A stretch of DNA of 64,000 bases from Massilia mucilaginosa (GTDB lineage Bacteria; Pseudomonadota; Gammaproteobacteria; Burkholderiales; Burkholderiaceae_D). The number at the start of each line of letters is the position of its first letter. Within the stretch, counting starts at the first letter, position 1. The notes under the pieces were generated by a model. The model saw only the letters and a list, made by a program, of their open reading frames with translations, ran no database searches and was not told where the DNA came from. A program made the position numbers and the translations under genes. The DNA is taken from contig NZ_WHJH01000015.1 of the NCBI RefSeq assembly GCF_011682145.1, forward strand, positions 62,001 through 126,000. The letters run 5' to 3'. Below are positions 1 through 8,926 of this stretch, piece after piece.

Positions 1-1212
1 CATCCGGTCAAGCCCGATGGCGCGATCGACTTCGCCGGGCATGGCCTGATCAGCCGCGCGGGCGCTGAAGAGAGCATGGTCCTGCTCAAGAACGCGAATC
101 GAATGCTCCCTTTGCGCAAGGACGTGAAAACGATTGCAGTGATCGGTGGCTACGCCGACAAGGGTGTTTTGTCCGGCGGCGGGTCGTCGCAGGTGTATCC
201 GATTGGCGGCAGCGCGGTCAAGGGTTTGCTGCCGGCCACGTGGCCCGGTCCCGTGGTGTACCACCCCTCCGCGCCGGTGACCGAAATCGGCAAGCTGGCG
301 CCCGCAACCAGGGTCGTTTTCGACAGCGGCGCCGATCCTGCCGTGGCGGCGCAACTGGCCGCCACGGCGGATGCGGTCATTGTCTTCGGCACCCACTGGA
401 TTGGTGAAGCCAACGATGCGGTGGATCTGTCGCTGCCGGACAAGCAGGATGCCTTGATTGACGCCGTCGCCAGCGCCAATCCGCGCACCGTGGTGGTGCT
501 GGAAACGGGCGGGCCGGTCCTGATGCCGTGGCTCGACAAGACCGCGGCGGTGCTGCAAGCCTGGTACCCGGGCACGCGCGGCGGCGAGGCGATCGCGCGC
601 GTGCTGTTCGGCGACGTCAATCCGTCCGGTCACCTGCCGGCCACCTTCCCGGCATCGCTGGCCCAACTGCCGCGCCCCGTGCTCGATGGCGACCCGGCCA
701 AGCCGCAGATGCAGTTCAAGGTCGATTATCACGAAGGCGCTGCGGTCGGCTACAAGTGGTTCGACCTCAAAAAGCACAAGCCGCTGTTCCCGTTCGGGCA
801 TGGCTTGTCGTACACGCAGTTTGCGTATTCAGGCCTGGCGGGCGAGTACAAGAACGGCCAGCTGCAGGTGCGCTTCAAGGTGGCTAACACGGGCAAGGTG
901 GCCGGCAAGGACGTGGCGCAACTGTATGTGGCGCCAGTCGGCGCTCGCTGGGAAGCGCCCAAGCGCCTGGCCGGCTGGGACAAGGTCGACCTGCAGCCGG
1001 GCGAAAGCCGCGACGTGACCCTGACGGTGGAGCCGCGCATGCTGGCCGTGCTCGATGGCCCGTCCAAGACCTGGCGCATCGCCAGGGGCAAATACAAGCT
1101 GATACTGGCGCAGGATGCCGCCGGCACCGGTGAAAGCAGCATCATGGTCGACCTGCCCGCGCGCACGCTCGACCTTCATGGCAAAGCACTTCCTTCAAAC
1201 GTGAAAAGGTAG
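1..1212 (+). CDS. Glycoside hydrolase family 3 beta-glucosidase-type enzyme, C-terminal part (5' end outside window)
   Basis: The reading frame is open to base 1, so only the C-terminal part, about 400 residues, is present. What is visible is the GH3 C-terminal alpha/beta sandwich, beginning near SMVLLKN and containing the GEANDAVDLSLP stretch that should carry the acid/base Glu. A NPSGHLPATFP segment and a fibronectin III-like domain (about the last 120 residues) follow. The nucleophile Asp domain lies upstream and cannot be checked. Family knowledge says GH3 enzymes remove terminal beta-glucosyl or related residues from oligosaccharides. The gene is only 6 nt from the next ORF, so it is co-transcribed with the mannanase, galactosidase and esterases. 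A role in trimming glucomannan-derived oligosaccharides is inferred; beta-xylosidase or beta-mannosidase-like specificity cannot be excluded. Confidence 0.9.
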   Translation, partial: HPVKPDGAIDFAGHGLISRAGAEESMVLLKNANRMLPLRKDVKTIAVIGGYADKGVLSGGGSSQVYPIGGSAVKGLLPATWPGPVVYHPSAPVTEIGKLAPATRVVFDSGADPAVAAQLAATADAVIVFGTHWIGEANDAVDLSLPDKQDALIDAVASANPRTVVVLETGGPVLMPWLDKTAAVLQAWYPGTRGGEAIARVLFGDVNPSGHLPATFPASLAQLPRPVLDGDPAKPQMQFKVDYHEGAAVGYKWFDLKKHKPLFPFGHGLSYTQFAYSGLAGEYKNGQLQVRFKVANTGKVAGKDVAQLYVAPVGARWEAPKRLAGWDKVDLQPGESRDVTLTVEPRMLAVLDGPSKTWRIARGKYKLILAQDAAGTGESSIMVDLPARTLDLHGKALPSNVKR

Positions 1213-1218
1213 AACGCG

Positions 1219-2556
1219 ATGATCAAGATGAACCAAGTGGTTGCGGCATTGGCGATGGCGGGTCTGGTCGGTGGCGCGGCGGCAGCGGCGGCGCCGGTGA
1301 GCACGGCGGGAAAGAGCGAGTTCGTGACGGTCAAAAAGACGCACTTCGCGCGCAAGGGCAAAACGTATTACATCGCTGGCGCCAATTTCTGGTACGGCGG
1401 CTATCTGGGTTCGCCGTCCGGCGTGGGCGAGCGCGCGCGCCTGCGCAAGGAGCTCGACACCATGAAGGCGATCGGCATCAACAACGTGCGCGTGCTGGCC
1501 GTCTCCGAAAAAACCGACATGAGCAGCGCCGTGCGCCCGGCCACCACCAACGGCCCGGGCAAGTACGATGAAGACCTGCTGGCCGGCCTCGACTTCCTGG
1601 TCGATGAACTGGGCAAGCGCGATATGACCGTGGTGCTTTACCTGAACAACTTCTGGCAATGGTCGGGCGGGATGACGCAGTACCTGAACTGGTTCGAAGG
1701 CACGCCGGCGCTCGACCCGAACGTGACCAAGGATTACGACGACTACATGGCCAGGACGGCGCGCTTCTACGCCAACAAGGAGGCGCAGAAGGAGTATCGC
1801 GGCACGATCAAAAAGATCGTCCAGCGCGTCAACACCATCAACGGCAAGCCTTACCGCGACGATCCGGTGATCATGTCGTGGCAACTGGCGAACGAGCCGC
1901 GTCCCGGCAACGGCAAGGCCAGCGACAAGGAAAAGGCGATCTATACCACATGGATCGCCGAAACGGCGCAGTACATCCATGAACTCGACAAGAACCACCT
2001 GGTCAGCAGCGGCAGCGAAGGCCTGGCCGGCTCGGCGCAGGACGCCAAACTGTTCATGGCCTCGCATTCGTCGAAGCACATCGACTACCTGACGTACCAC
2101 CTGTGGCCGAAGAACTGGGGCTGGTTCGATTCCAAAAAGCCGGTCGAGAGCTGGAACGGGGCGATCGCCAAGAGCCGCGATTATCTGAACTCGCACATCG
2201 ACATGGCAAGGACAATGGGCAAACCGATCGTGCTGGAAGAATTTGGCCTGGACCGCGATGGCGCGTCCTTCGACATCAAGGCCGGCACCAAAATCCGCGA
2301 CCGCTTCTACGGCGAGATTTTTGAGCTGATCGGCCGCCGCGCCGCCGCCGGCGACCCGATCGCAGGCTGGAACTTCTGGGCCTGGGGCGGCGCCGGACGC
2401 GCCGCCAACGCCGACTACTGGTGGAAGCAGGGGAACGACTTCATGGGCGACCCGCCGCAGGAAGAGCAGGGCCTGTACTCGGTGTTCGACGCCGATGCCA
2501 GCTCGCTGGCGCTGATCAAGGACCACGCCGACAAACTGCGCTCACTCCAGAAGTAA
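1219..2556 (+). CDS. Secreted GH5 endo-beta-1,4-mannanase
   Basis: This 445-residue protein starts with an Ala-rich signal peptide (about residues 1-26), so it is exported. The TIM-barrel shows GH5 hallmarks: N225-E226-P227 with E226 as acid/base, the YHLW stretch near H294, and LEEFG with E341 as the likely nucleophile. The AGANFWYGG start and overall spacing resemble the plant/bacterial endo-mannanase subfamily (GH5_7), which hydrolyses internal beta-1,4-mannosidic bonds. The start at 1219 gives a full signal peptide; an in-frame ATG three codons later is an alternative. It lies between the GH3 gene and an alpha-galactosidase, which supports a galactomannan or galactoglucomannan substrate. 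Subfamily placement is inferred from motifs only. Confidence 0.88.
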   Translation: MIKMNQVVAALAMAGLVGGAAAAAAPVSTAGKSEFVTVKKTHFARKGKTYYIAGANFWYGGYLGSPSGVGERARLRKELDTMKAIGINNVRVLAVSEKTDMSSAVRPATTNGPGKYDEDLLAGLDFLVDELGKRDMTVVLYLNNFWQWSGGMTQYLNWFEGTPALDPNVTKDYDDYMARTARFYANKEAQKEYRGTIKKIVQRVNTINGKPYRDDPVIMSWQLANEPRPGNGKASDKEKAIYTTWIAETAQYIHELDKNHLVSSGSEGLAGSAQDAKLFMASHSSKHIDYLTYHLWPKNWGWFDSKKPVESWNGAIAKSRDYLNSHIDMARTMGKPIVLEEFGLDRDGASFDIKAGTKIRDRFYGEIFELIGRRAAAGDPIAGWNFWAWGGAGRAANADYWWKQGNDFMGDPPQEEQGLYSVFDADASSLALIKDHADKLRSLQK

Positions 2557-2575
2557 GCCTGTCGAGAGGACGACC

Positions 2576-3784
2576 ATGAACATCATCAAGACGCTGTTGA
2601 TCCCGGCGGGACTGCTGCTGGCCGCGAACGCCCATGCGCAGAAGTTCGAGAACCTCGCGGCGACGCCGCAAATGGGCTGGAACAGCTGGAACAAATTCGC
2701 CTGCAATATCGATGAAAAACTGATCCGCGAAACGGCCGACGCCATGGTCAGGATCGGCATGAAGGACGCCGGCTACGAGTACGTCAACATCGACGACTGC
2801 TGGCACGGCAAGCGTGACAAGAACGGCAACATCGAGCCCGATCCCGAGCGCTTCCCGTCGGGGATGAAGGCGCTGGCCGACTACGTGCACGCCAAAGGCC
2901 TCAAGCTGGGCATCTATTCCGATGCCGGCGCCACCACCTGCGGCGGCCGTCCGGGCAGCCGTGGTCACGAATACCAGGATGCGATCACCTACGCCGCCTG
3001 GGGCATCGACTACGTCAAGTACGACTGGTGCGATACCAAGGGCCTGAACGCGGCCGCCGCCTACACCACCATGCGCGACGCCATCCGCAGCGCCGGGCGG
3101 CCCATGTTGTTCAGCATGTGCGAGTGGGGCGACAACAAGCCGTGGGAGTGGGGCGCGGATATCGGCCATTCGTGGCGCACCACCGGCGACATTTATCCGT
3201 GCTGGGATTGCGAGATCAATCACGGCTCCTGGTCCGCCTTCGGCGTGCTGCGCATTCTCGACAAGCAGGCCGGCCTCCGCAAGCACGCCGGTCCGGGGCA
3301 CTGGAACGACATGGACATGATGGAAGTCGGCATGGGCATGACCGAGGACGAAGACCGCGCCCACTTCTCGATCTGGGCCATGATGGCGTCGCCCCTCATC
3401 TCGGGCAACGACCTGCGCTCGATGCCCGAGTCCACCCGCAAGATCCTGACCAACAAGGACGTCATCGCCATCAACCAGGACAAGCTTGGCGTGCAGGCGT
3501 GGAAATTCATGTCCGAAGGGACGCTGGAGCTGTGGGCCAAACCGCTCGCCAATAACGAATGGGCGCTGATGATCCTGAACCGGGGCGCCGGCGCCATCAA
3601 CTTCAAGGTAGACTGGAAAAAGCACAAGATCGGCGATGACCTGAGCAAGCGCGAACTCGATATCAACAAGACCGCCTACCGCTGGCTTGAGGCCTGGAGC
3701 GGCAAGACGGGCGATACCGCCAGGGCCCTCGACCTCACCATTGCATCGCACAGCGTGGCGATGCTTCACCTGAAAGTAAAGTGA
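2576..3784 (+). CDS. Secreted GH27 alpha-galactosidase
   Basis: The 402-residue protein has a signal peptide ending near AHAQ (residue 22). The GH27/melibiase fold is clear from MGWNSWN, NIDDCW and KYDWC, where D150 is the expected nucleophile, and from RTTGDIYPCW, where D205 matches the acid/base position. A beta-sandwich C-terminal domain follows. Enzymes of this family remove alpha-1,6-galactosyl side groups from galactomannan and galactoglucomannan, which opens the backbone to the neighbouring mannanase. Length is typical for a two-domain GH27 enzyme. It follows the GH5 gene by 19 nt in one operon. Isomaltodextranase-like specificity within GH27 is the main alternative but is less likely here. 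Confidence 0.93.
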   Translation: MNIIKTLLIPAGLLLAANAHAQKFENLAATPQMGWNSWNKFACNIDEKLIRETADAMVRIGMKDAGYEYVNIDDCWHGKRDKNGNIEPDPERFPSGMKALADYVHAKGLKLGIYSDAGATTCGGRPGSRGHEYQDAITYAAWGIDYVKYDWCDTKGLNAAAAYTTMRDAIRSAGRPMLFSMCEWGDNKPWEWGADIGHSWRTTGDIYPCWDCEINHGSWSAFGVLRILDKQAGLRKHAGPGHWNDMDMMEVGMGMTEDEDRAHFSIWAMMASPLISGNDLRSMPESTRKILTNKDVIAINQDKLGVQAWKFMSEGTLELWAKPLANNEWALMILNRGAGAINFKVDWKKHKIGDDLSKRELDINKTAYRWLEAWSGKTGDTARALDLTIASHSVAMLHLKVK

Positions 3785-3790
3785 CCGTTC

Positions 3791-4534
3791 ATGAACTTGC
3801 GTATTCTTTCCATCCTGATGGCCGGCGCCCTGGCCGGCCATCTCGCGCACGCGCAAACTCCCGCTACGGCAGGCGTGCAGACCTGCGCGCTCAACATCAA
3901 GCCGCGTGCGCAGGAATACCCGTGGATGTCGATCATGCGCTGGAAGCGCATGCATGAAGATCAGCTGGCGCTGGCCGACAAGGGCAATGTGGACTTGATG
4001 TTCCTTGGCGACTCGATCACCGAAGGCTGGCCGCGCGACATCTGGGACGCCAGTTTCGGCGCCTACAAGGCGGGCAATTTCGGCATCGGCGGCGACAATA
4101 CCGGCAATGTGTTGTGGCGCTTGCAGGACAAGCGCATGGCCAGGCTTTCGCCCAAGGCGATCGTGCTGCTCATCGGCGTGAACAACTTCGGGCTGTGCGA
4201 CGAGAAACCGGAGCAGGTTTTCGCAGGCATCAAGGCGGTGGTCGCGGCCTTGCGCAAGCAGTATCCGGACGCGCGCATCCTGCTCAATGCCGTGCTGCCG
4301 GCCGGCGAATTGGCAAAGAGCGAACGGCGCCAGAATGTCGTTGCGCTCAACAAGATGGTGGCGACCCTGGACGACGGCCGCCACGTCGTTTTCCGCGACT
4401 ACGGCGCATCCTTCGTACGGCCCGACGGCAGCATCGGCACCGACATCATGGGCGACCATCTGCACCTGACCCAAAAGGGCTACGCCATCTGGGCCGACAC
4501 CATGCTGCCCGACGTGAAAAAGCTGATGAAGTAA
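3791..4534 (+). CDS. Secreted SGNH/GDSL-type esterase (carbohydrate acetyl-esterase candidate)
   Basis: The 247-residue protein has an N-terminal signal peptide ending near AHAQ (residue 22). SGNH-hydrolase blocks are visible: block I FLGDSITEGW with S75 as nucleophile, block II IGGDNTGN with the oxyanion Gly, block III IGVNNFG with the Asn, and block V GDHLHLTQKGY giving the D222/H225 pair. The closest look-alikes are PAF-acetylhydrolase-like and carbohydrate acetyl-esterase proteins. The start is 6 nt after the alpha-galactosidase stop. The genomic setting suggests that it removes O-acetyl groups from hemicellulose, but this is an inference because SGNH specificity is not readable from motifs. 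Confidence 0.85.
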   Translation: MNLRILSILMAGALAGHLAHAQTPATAGVQTCALNIKPRAQEYPWMSIMRWKRMHEDQLALADKGNVDLMFLGDSITEGWPRDIWDASFGAYKAGNFGIGGDNTGNVLWRLQDKRMARLSPKAIVLLIGVNNFGLCDEKPEQVFAGIKAVVAALRKQYPDARILLNAVLPAGELAKSERRQNVVALNKMVATLDDGRHVVFRDYGASFVRPDGSIGTDIMGDHLHLTQKGYAIWADTMLPDVKKLMK

Positions 4535-4537
4535 ATC

Positions 4538-5587
4538 ATGAGCCGCAGCGCGCTGGCGATGGCACTGATGCTTGCTGTTGGCCAGGCCTGGGCCGAGCCG
4601 CCGGTGCGCGCGGACGACTCGCGCATCGCGCGCATGGGCAGGACCGTGGCGCAGGCCGACGGCAGCCTGCGCTTCGCGTATCCCGGGGTGCGGCTGTCGC
4701 TGTCGTTCGAGGGCAAGACGCTGTCGGTCGACGCCGCCGCCAGCGGTGAGCGCAGTTATCTTGAAGTCGTGGTCGACGGCGGGGCCGCGCGCATCATCCG
4801 CCTGTCCGCAACGCCGCAGGCCATCGGCTTGGTGAACGAGTGCCAGGCTGGCGTTCACCGCGTCGACATCCTGCACCGCTCCGAAAGCTGGCACGGCGTC
4901 GTGACGCTGGCCCGCTTTGTCACCGACGGCGTGCTGCTTGCCGCGCCGGCGCTCCCGCAGCGCAAGATGCTCGTTCTGGGCGATTCGGTCACCTGCGGCG
5001 AAGCCATCGACCGGGTGCAGGGCAAGGACAAGGATTCGTCGTGGTGGAATCCGCGCGCATCCTACGGCATGCTGGCGGCGCAGGCGCTCGACGCGCAGGT
5101 TCATTTGGTGTGCCACGGCGGACGGGGACTGGTGCGCAGCTGGAACGGCCGCACTGCCGACGACAACCTTCCCGATTTCTACGAGCTGGCCATCGCCAGC
5201 GAAGGCCGGCCGGTGCGCTGGGACCACGCCGGCTACGATCCCGATCTGATCGTCAGCGCGATCGGCACCAACGATTTCAGCCCCGGTATTCCGGCGCGCG
5301 CGGCCTACGTGAAGGCCTACGAGAAGCTGGTGCGCACGCTGCTGCGCAATCATCCGCAGGCGCAGATCGTGCTGACCGAAGGCGCCATCCTCAATGGCGA
5401 GCGCAAGGCCGCCTTGACGCGCTACATCGCGCAGACCATCGAACGTGTCGGCAGTCCCCGGGTGCATGCGGCGGCGTCGCTGCACCATTCCGGCGACGTG
5501 ACCGATGCGCATCCCACCAAAGCGCAGCACGCGGCGATGGCGCGCGAACTGGTTCCCCAGCTTCGCGCCGTCACTGGCTGGGAATAA
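4538..5587 (+). CDS. Secreted CE2-type acetyl (xylan/mannan) esterase
   Basis: This 349-residue protein has a signal peptide to about residue 19, an N-terminal jelly-roll-like domain (about 25-135) and a C-terminal SGNH domain. That two-domain order is characteristic of carbohydrate esterase family 2. The nucleophile is S150 in LVLGDSVTCGE, the oxyanion Gly is in HGGRG, GTND supplies block III, and D323/H325 in DAHP complete the catalytic set. CE2 enzymes remove acetyl groups from the 6-position of hexosyl residues in mannan and glucomannan, as well as from xylan. It is the last gene of the operon, 3 nt after the previous stop, so translation may be coupled. Confidence 0.85.
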   Translation: MSRSALAMALMLAVGQAWAEPPVRADDSRIARMGRTVAQADGSLRFAYPGVRLSLSFEGKTLSVDAAASGERSYLEVVVDGGAARIIRLSATPQAIGLVNECQAGVHRVDILHRSESWHGVVTLARFVTDGVLLAAPALPQRKMLVLGDSVTCGEAIDRVQGKDKDSSWWNPRASYGMLAAQALDAQVHLVCHGGRGLVRSWNGRTADDNLPDFYELAIASEGRPVRWDHAGYDPDLIVSAIGTNDFSPGIPARAAYVKAYEKLVRTLLRNHPQAQIVLTEGAILNGERKAALTRYIAQTIERVGSPRVHAAASLHHSGDVTDAHPTKAQHAAMARELVPQLRAVTGWE

Positions 5588-5628
5588 AAAGAGCCGGTGC
5601 GCCGCAACATCGTTCGCGGCAGACCGGC
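5586..5628 (-). terminator. Rho-independent terminator of the TonB receptor gene
   Basis: The stem is GCCGGT (5593-5598) plus GCCGC (5601-5605) pairing with GCGGC (5616-5620) and ACCGGC (5623-5628), with a 2x2 internal mismatch and a 10-nt loop. On the minus strand it is followed by CTC and five T (5590-5586). It lies 40 nt after the receptor stop. It may also slow plus-strand transcription leaving the glycoside-hydrolase operon, though no T-run follows on that side. Confidence 0.7.
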
Positions 5629-5667
5629 CCAAGCCACCCAGCTAAATGGGATCAGTAACAAAGAGGT

Positions 5668-8340
5668 TCAGTAAGTCATGCCCACGCGCACGCCGAACAT
5701 GCGCGGTTCGACGAAGCTCGCCTGCATGAAGCCACCGAACACCGAGTCGCCGCTGGTCTTGGCGTGGCTGTTGGCGACATTGCGCACGAAGGCTTCGGCA
5801 TGCCATTTATCGTCCGGCGAATCGAGCCGCACCGACGCATCGCCCATCGCATACGCCTTCTGATAGCGGCCGATATGCGCGAACTCGGAATTGCGCAGAT
5901 CGAAGTAGGCCTTGTCGCGCCAGTTCACCTTGACGTACGGCGTGACGCGGTAGCCGCCGGCCAGTTCGAACTCCTGCGAGAAGCTCAGGTTGACCTGGTA
6001 CTTGGGCGTGTTGGGCAGGTGGTTGCCATCGATGTTGTACAGCCGGCGGCCGATCAGCGCTTTGTCCGGGCCGTTGTAGATGGCGGGGCAGGGTTCGATG
6101 CCCAGTTCCGCGCGCAGGTCGCCGCACTGGTACTCGTCGCTGAATTCCTTGAAGTTGTGCACCTCGGTGTTGATGTAGGCGAAGCCGCCGCCGATGCGCG
6201 CACCGCGCCACGGCCGCCAGTCCGCTTCGATCTCGAGGCCGGGAATATCGACCTTGCCGACGTTGATGGTGCGCCAGGCGTCGTACACATCGCACTTGGG
6301 CTGGTCGGCCGGGCAGGGCTGGCCGTTTTCGGGAATGATCTGGTTGATGAAGTAGGTGCCGGTCAGCTGCATGCCCTTGTACTTCATGAAAAAGGCGGTG
6401 GCCGAGAGGCGCAGGCGGTTGTCGAGGAACTTGCCCTTGTAGCCCAGTTCATAGTTGGTGATGGTTTCGGGATCGTACGGCAAAAAGGTCTCCACGCCCG
6501 GCTTGCCGTCGGCGCACAGGCGGTAGTTGCACGAGTCGGTCTTGTCGGCGAAACCGCCGGCCTTGTAGCCGGTCGATACCGAGGCGTAGGCCATCTGGTT
6601 GGGGTTGATCTGCTTTTGCAGGCCGATGCGCCAGGTGGTTTTCTTCCAGGTTTCCTTGTGATCGTTGGAGGTCGGCGCGGGGTAGCCTGCGTACGCGCCA
6701 AGACCGCCGCCGGCCCCCATGTCGGTCGACAGGTCGGTGCCGTTGTGGACCCGGAAGCCCGGCGTGCCGGGGATGCCGCGGTTGTACCAGCCGCGGTAGT
6801 AGGCGGTGTCGCCGATCCAGTTGCGGCCATACACTTCGCCGCCCTTGTCTTCCTTGCTGTCCGACGAAAAGCGCGCGCCCAGGGTGCCGGTCCAGGTGGG
6901 CATGAACTTCCAGTCGGCCTGCGCGAAGGCGGCCTTGGCGTCGACCTGGCGGTTCGGCTGGTGATACAGCACGCTGCCCGGATCGCCGTACGGCTTCTGG
7001 ATCACATTGGTGATTTCATAGTCGATGCGGTTGCGTTCGTGCATCCAGAACAGGCCCGCCACGTACTGCACCGGGCCGAGCGTCTGCTTGAGCTGCGCCT
7101 CGTGCACGGTGGAGAGGTAGCGCGAGTCCATGGTGCGGTGGAAGATGTCGGTCAGCGGCCAGGTGCCGTAGTCGCCGCCGGCGACGTTGGGGTACTTGCC
7201 GTTGACCTGGAACGGAGCGGGGTGCTGCATGCCCCTGTCGTCGTCGGTGGTTTCCTTGCGGCGCTGGTCGGCGACCTGGAAGTGGTAGTCGACGCTGGCG
7301 GTGTCGCTCAAATTCCAGTTCACGCCCGCGCGCACGGTGCGGATGTTCAGGTTCGTCTCGCCCGGCACGTTGATGTTGATGTCCCATTTGCCGCCGGTGC
7401 AGGCGTAGCGCGTGCCGGCGCCCGCGTCGCAGTCGCGAAAGGTGGACCCGCCGGCGCCGGAGTCCTGGAACTCTTCGTACACCAGGCGCGCCGTGAGGTT
7501 CTTGTTGATCTTGAGGGCGGCTGCCACGCGCGCGGCCCACTGGTTTTGGTTGGTGTAGAAGTCCTTCTTGCCCACCTTGTGGTTGAAGCGCTGGTCGACA
7601 TCGGGAATGCCGTCGGGGATCCAGCCGTAGGCCGGCGCATTCGCTTCGCTCAGGTCGCGCAGCTGGTTGGCATAGCCGTCGCGCCGCACTGTCATGTAGG
7701 TCGCGCGCAGGGCCAGCATGTCGTTGACGACGACGTTCTGCACGATGTTGGCCTGTTTCTTGTTGTAGTTGCCAAGTTCCAGATTGGCCTTGCCGTAGTT
7801 ACCGGAAAAGTCCGGCTTGGCCGAGATGACGTTGACGCTGCCGCCGGTTGAATTGCGGCCGAACAGGGTGCCTTGCGGGCCGCGCAGCACTTCGAGCTGG
7901 TCGATGTCGAACATCAGCGCCTGCGCGCCTTGCGGGCGCGGCGAGTACAGGCCGTCGACGTGAAAGCCGACCGCCGGATCGCCCGTTTCGGTGAAGTTGG
8001 TCGAGGTGATGCCGCGGATCGTGATCTGCACCGCCGAATCGAGGCCGGTGTTTTGGATGACGACGTTGGGAATGTCGCCGGCCAGGTCCCTGAGGCTGGT
8101 GGCGCCCTTGCGCGTGAGCTGGTCCTGGCTCAGGGCGGTGACGGCCAGCGGCGTGCGCAGCAGCGAGGTGGAATGGCGGGTGGCGGTGACGTTGACTTCC
8201 TGGATCTGGTTCGGGTCGTTGCTGGCGGGGATGGTGCTGTCGGCGGCGCTGGCGGTTTGCGCGTGTGCTGGCAGGACCGCACAGCCGAACGCGCTGGCGA
8301 CCGCCAGACTCATGAGAGTCCGTGTCGTTGTGAATCGCAT
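5668..8340 (-). CDS. TonB-dependent outer-membrane receptor
   Basis: The 890-residue precursor has a signal peptide to about residue 27 (PAHAQ). A plug domain follows, with EVNVTATR near the TonB-box position, LRGPQGTLFGRNSTGG and GSVNVISAKP. A long beta-barrel ends in an aromatic-terminated last strand (GMTY). Such receptors import large or scarce ligands across the outer membrane using TonB-ExbBD energy. It converges on the mannan-degrading operon, so oligosaccharide uptake is the natural hypothesis. Siderophore or vitamin transport cannot be excluded because the ligand is not readable. The start has a good AGGAGA ribosome site. No susC/susD-type lipoprotein partner is present, as expected outside Bacteroidetes. 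Confidence 0.9.
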   Translation of the reverse strand: MRFTTTRTLMSLAVASAFGCAVLPAHAQTASAADSTIPASNDPNQIQEVNVTATRHSTSLLRTPLAVTALSQDQLTRKGATSLRDLAGDIPNVVIQNTGLDSAVQITIRGITSTNFTETGDPAVGFHVDGLYSPRPQGAQALMFDIDQLEVLRGPQGTLFGRNSTGGSVNVISAKPDFSGNYGKANLELGNYNKKQANIVQNVVVNDMLALRATYMTVRRDGYANQLRDLSEANAPAYGWIPDGIPDVDQRFNHKVGKKDFYTNQNQWAARVAAALKINKNLTARLVYEEFQDSGAGGSTFRDCDAGAGTRYACTGGKWDININVPGETNLNIRTVRAGVNWNLSDTASVDYHFQVADQRRKETTDDDRGMQHPAPFQVNGKYPNVAGGDYGTWPLTDIFHRTMDSRYLSTVHEAQLKQTLGPVQYVAGLFWMHERNRIDYEITNVIQKPYGDPGSVLYHQPNRQVDAKAAFAQADWKFMPTWTGTLGARFSSDSKEDKGGEVYGRNWIGDTAYYRGWYNRGIPGTPGFRVHNGTDLSTDMGAGGGLGAYAGYPAPTSNDHKETWKKTTWRIGLQKQINPNQMAYASVSTGYKAGGFADKTDSCNYRLCADGKPGVETFLPYDPETITNYELGYKGKFLDNRLRLSATAFFMKYKGMQLTGTYFINQIIPENGQPCPADQPKCDVYDAWRTINVGKVDIPGLEIEADWRPWRGARIGGGFAYINTEVHNFKEFSDEYQCGDLRAELGIEPCPAIYNGPDKALIGRRLYNIDGNHLPNTPKYQVNLSFSQEFELAGGYRVTPYVKVNWRDKAYFDLRNSEFAHIGRYQKAYAMGDASVRLDSPDDKWHAEAFVRNVANSHAKTSGDSVFGGFMQASFVEPRMFGVRVGMTY

Positions 8341-8475
8341 CTTGTCTCCTGTTTTCCATTTGGAATATGTGCGCGCGGCTTGTGCGAGCCCGCTTGGCGT
8401 TTATATGCAACACAGTGGTGACCCGCCAGCTGTGGCAAGCGATGCAGCCTTGCGTGTATGGACGAATCGACTGAA

Positions 8476-8537
8476 TCGAGTATTGCACTCGAAAAATCGG
8501 AGGGTCAAACGATTCCCTGAAACCTCGGGGAGTTTCA
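8476..8537. promoter_or_regulatory. Two short palindromes upstream of the TonB receptor, possible operators
   Basis: TCGAGT (8476-8481) and ACTCGA (8487-8492) form a perfect inverted repeat with a 5-nt spacer. TGAAAC (8518-8523) and GTTTCA (8532-8537) form another with an 8-nt spacer. Both lie in the 370-nt non-coding stretch between the receptor start (8340) and the next gene (8732), which otherwise shows no gene. They could bind a sugar-responsive regulator, but no cognate regulator is adjacent. Confidence 0.3.
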
Positions 8538-8731
8538 TGGGATTTACTAAACAGGGTGGGGAGCACGCAGACCAGTTATGCGCAATGAATTCGCCTCCAT
8601 TTGGCCGCGAACGACATAGTTTGAACCGAATGCTTGTCGCTCAGGTCTAACATCCATATACCTGCTGCTTTTGCCTGTCGTGGCAGAAGCTTCATTTTGC
8701 GGCATCGAACGTGGCGTCTGAGGATAAAACA

Positions 8732-8926
8732 ATGAAAGCGCTTAAATCAAAGGTGAGAACCAATGCGGTGCCGAAGAACGCAACATTACCCGTTCGCATT
8801 CCGTCAAAGATTGCGAACCCCGTAGCAGATAACCCGTATGCCATGTCGCCACAGGAGGCGGCAAAGGCACTTCGACGGGACGGGATCGTGACGGCCAAAG
8901 GGCGGCTTGCGCGTATTTTCAGGTGA
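8732..8926 (+). CDS. Small protein, putative antitoxin-like partner of the next gene
   Basis: The 64-residue basic protein starts at an ATG with AGGA 8 nt upstream; an in-frame GTG at 8711 is less likely. It has no signal peptide. The C-terminal half, MSPQEAAKALRRDGIVTAKG, looks like a short helical segment of the kind seen in small partner proteins of toxin pairs, but no family was recognised with certainty. Its TGA overlaps the GTG of the next gene (GTGA), indicating translational coupling. Base composition is visibly less GC-rich than the flanks, suggesting acquisition by transfer. The antitoxin role is an inference from gene order and size. Confidence 0.6.
   Translation: MKALKSKVRTNAVPKNATLPVRIPSKIANPVADNPYAMSPQEAAKALRRDGIVTAKGRLARIFR

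Noticed and set aside
2516-5632. Very long open frame on the minus strand opposite the GH27 and esterase genes
   Set aside because: It mirrors the codon pattern of well-supported plus-strand enzymes in GC-rich DNA and shows no domain.
5764-7851. 695-codon plus-strand frame opposite the TonB receptor
   Set aside because: It is Val/Ala/His-rich antisense of the receptor without motif or ribosome site.
8547-8732. 61-codon minus-strand frame upstream of the TonB receptor
   Set aside because: No ribosome site or motif and it overlaps the promoter region of the toxin-like module.
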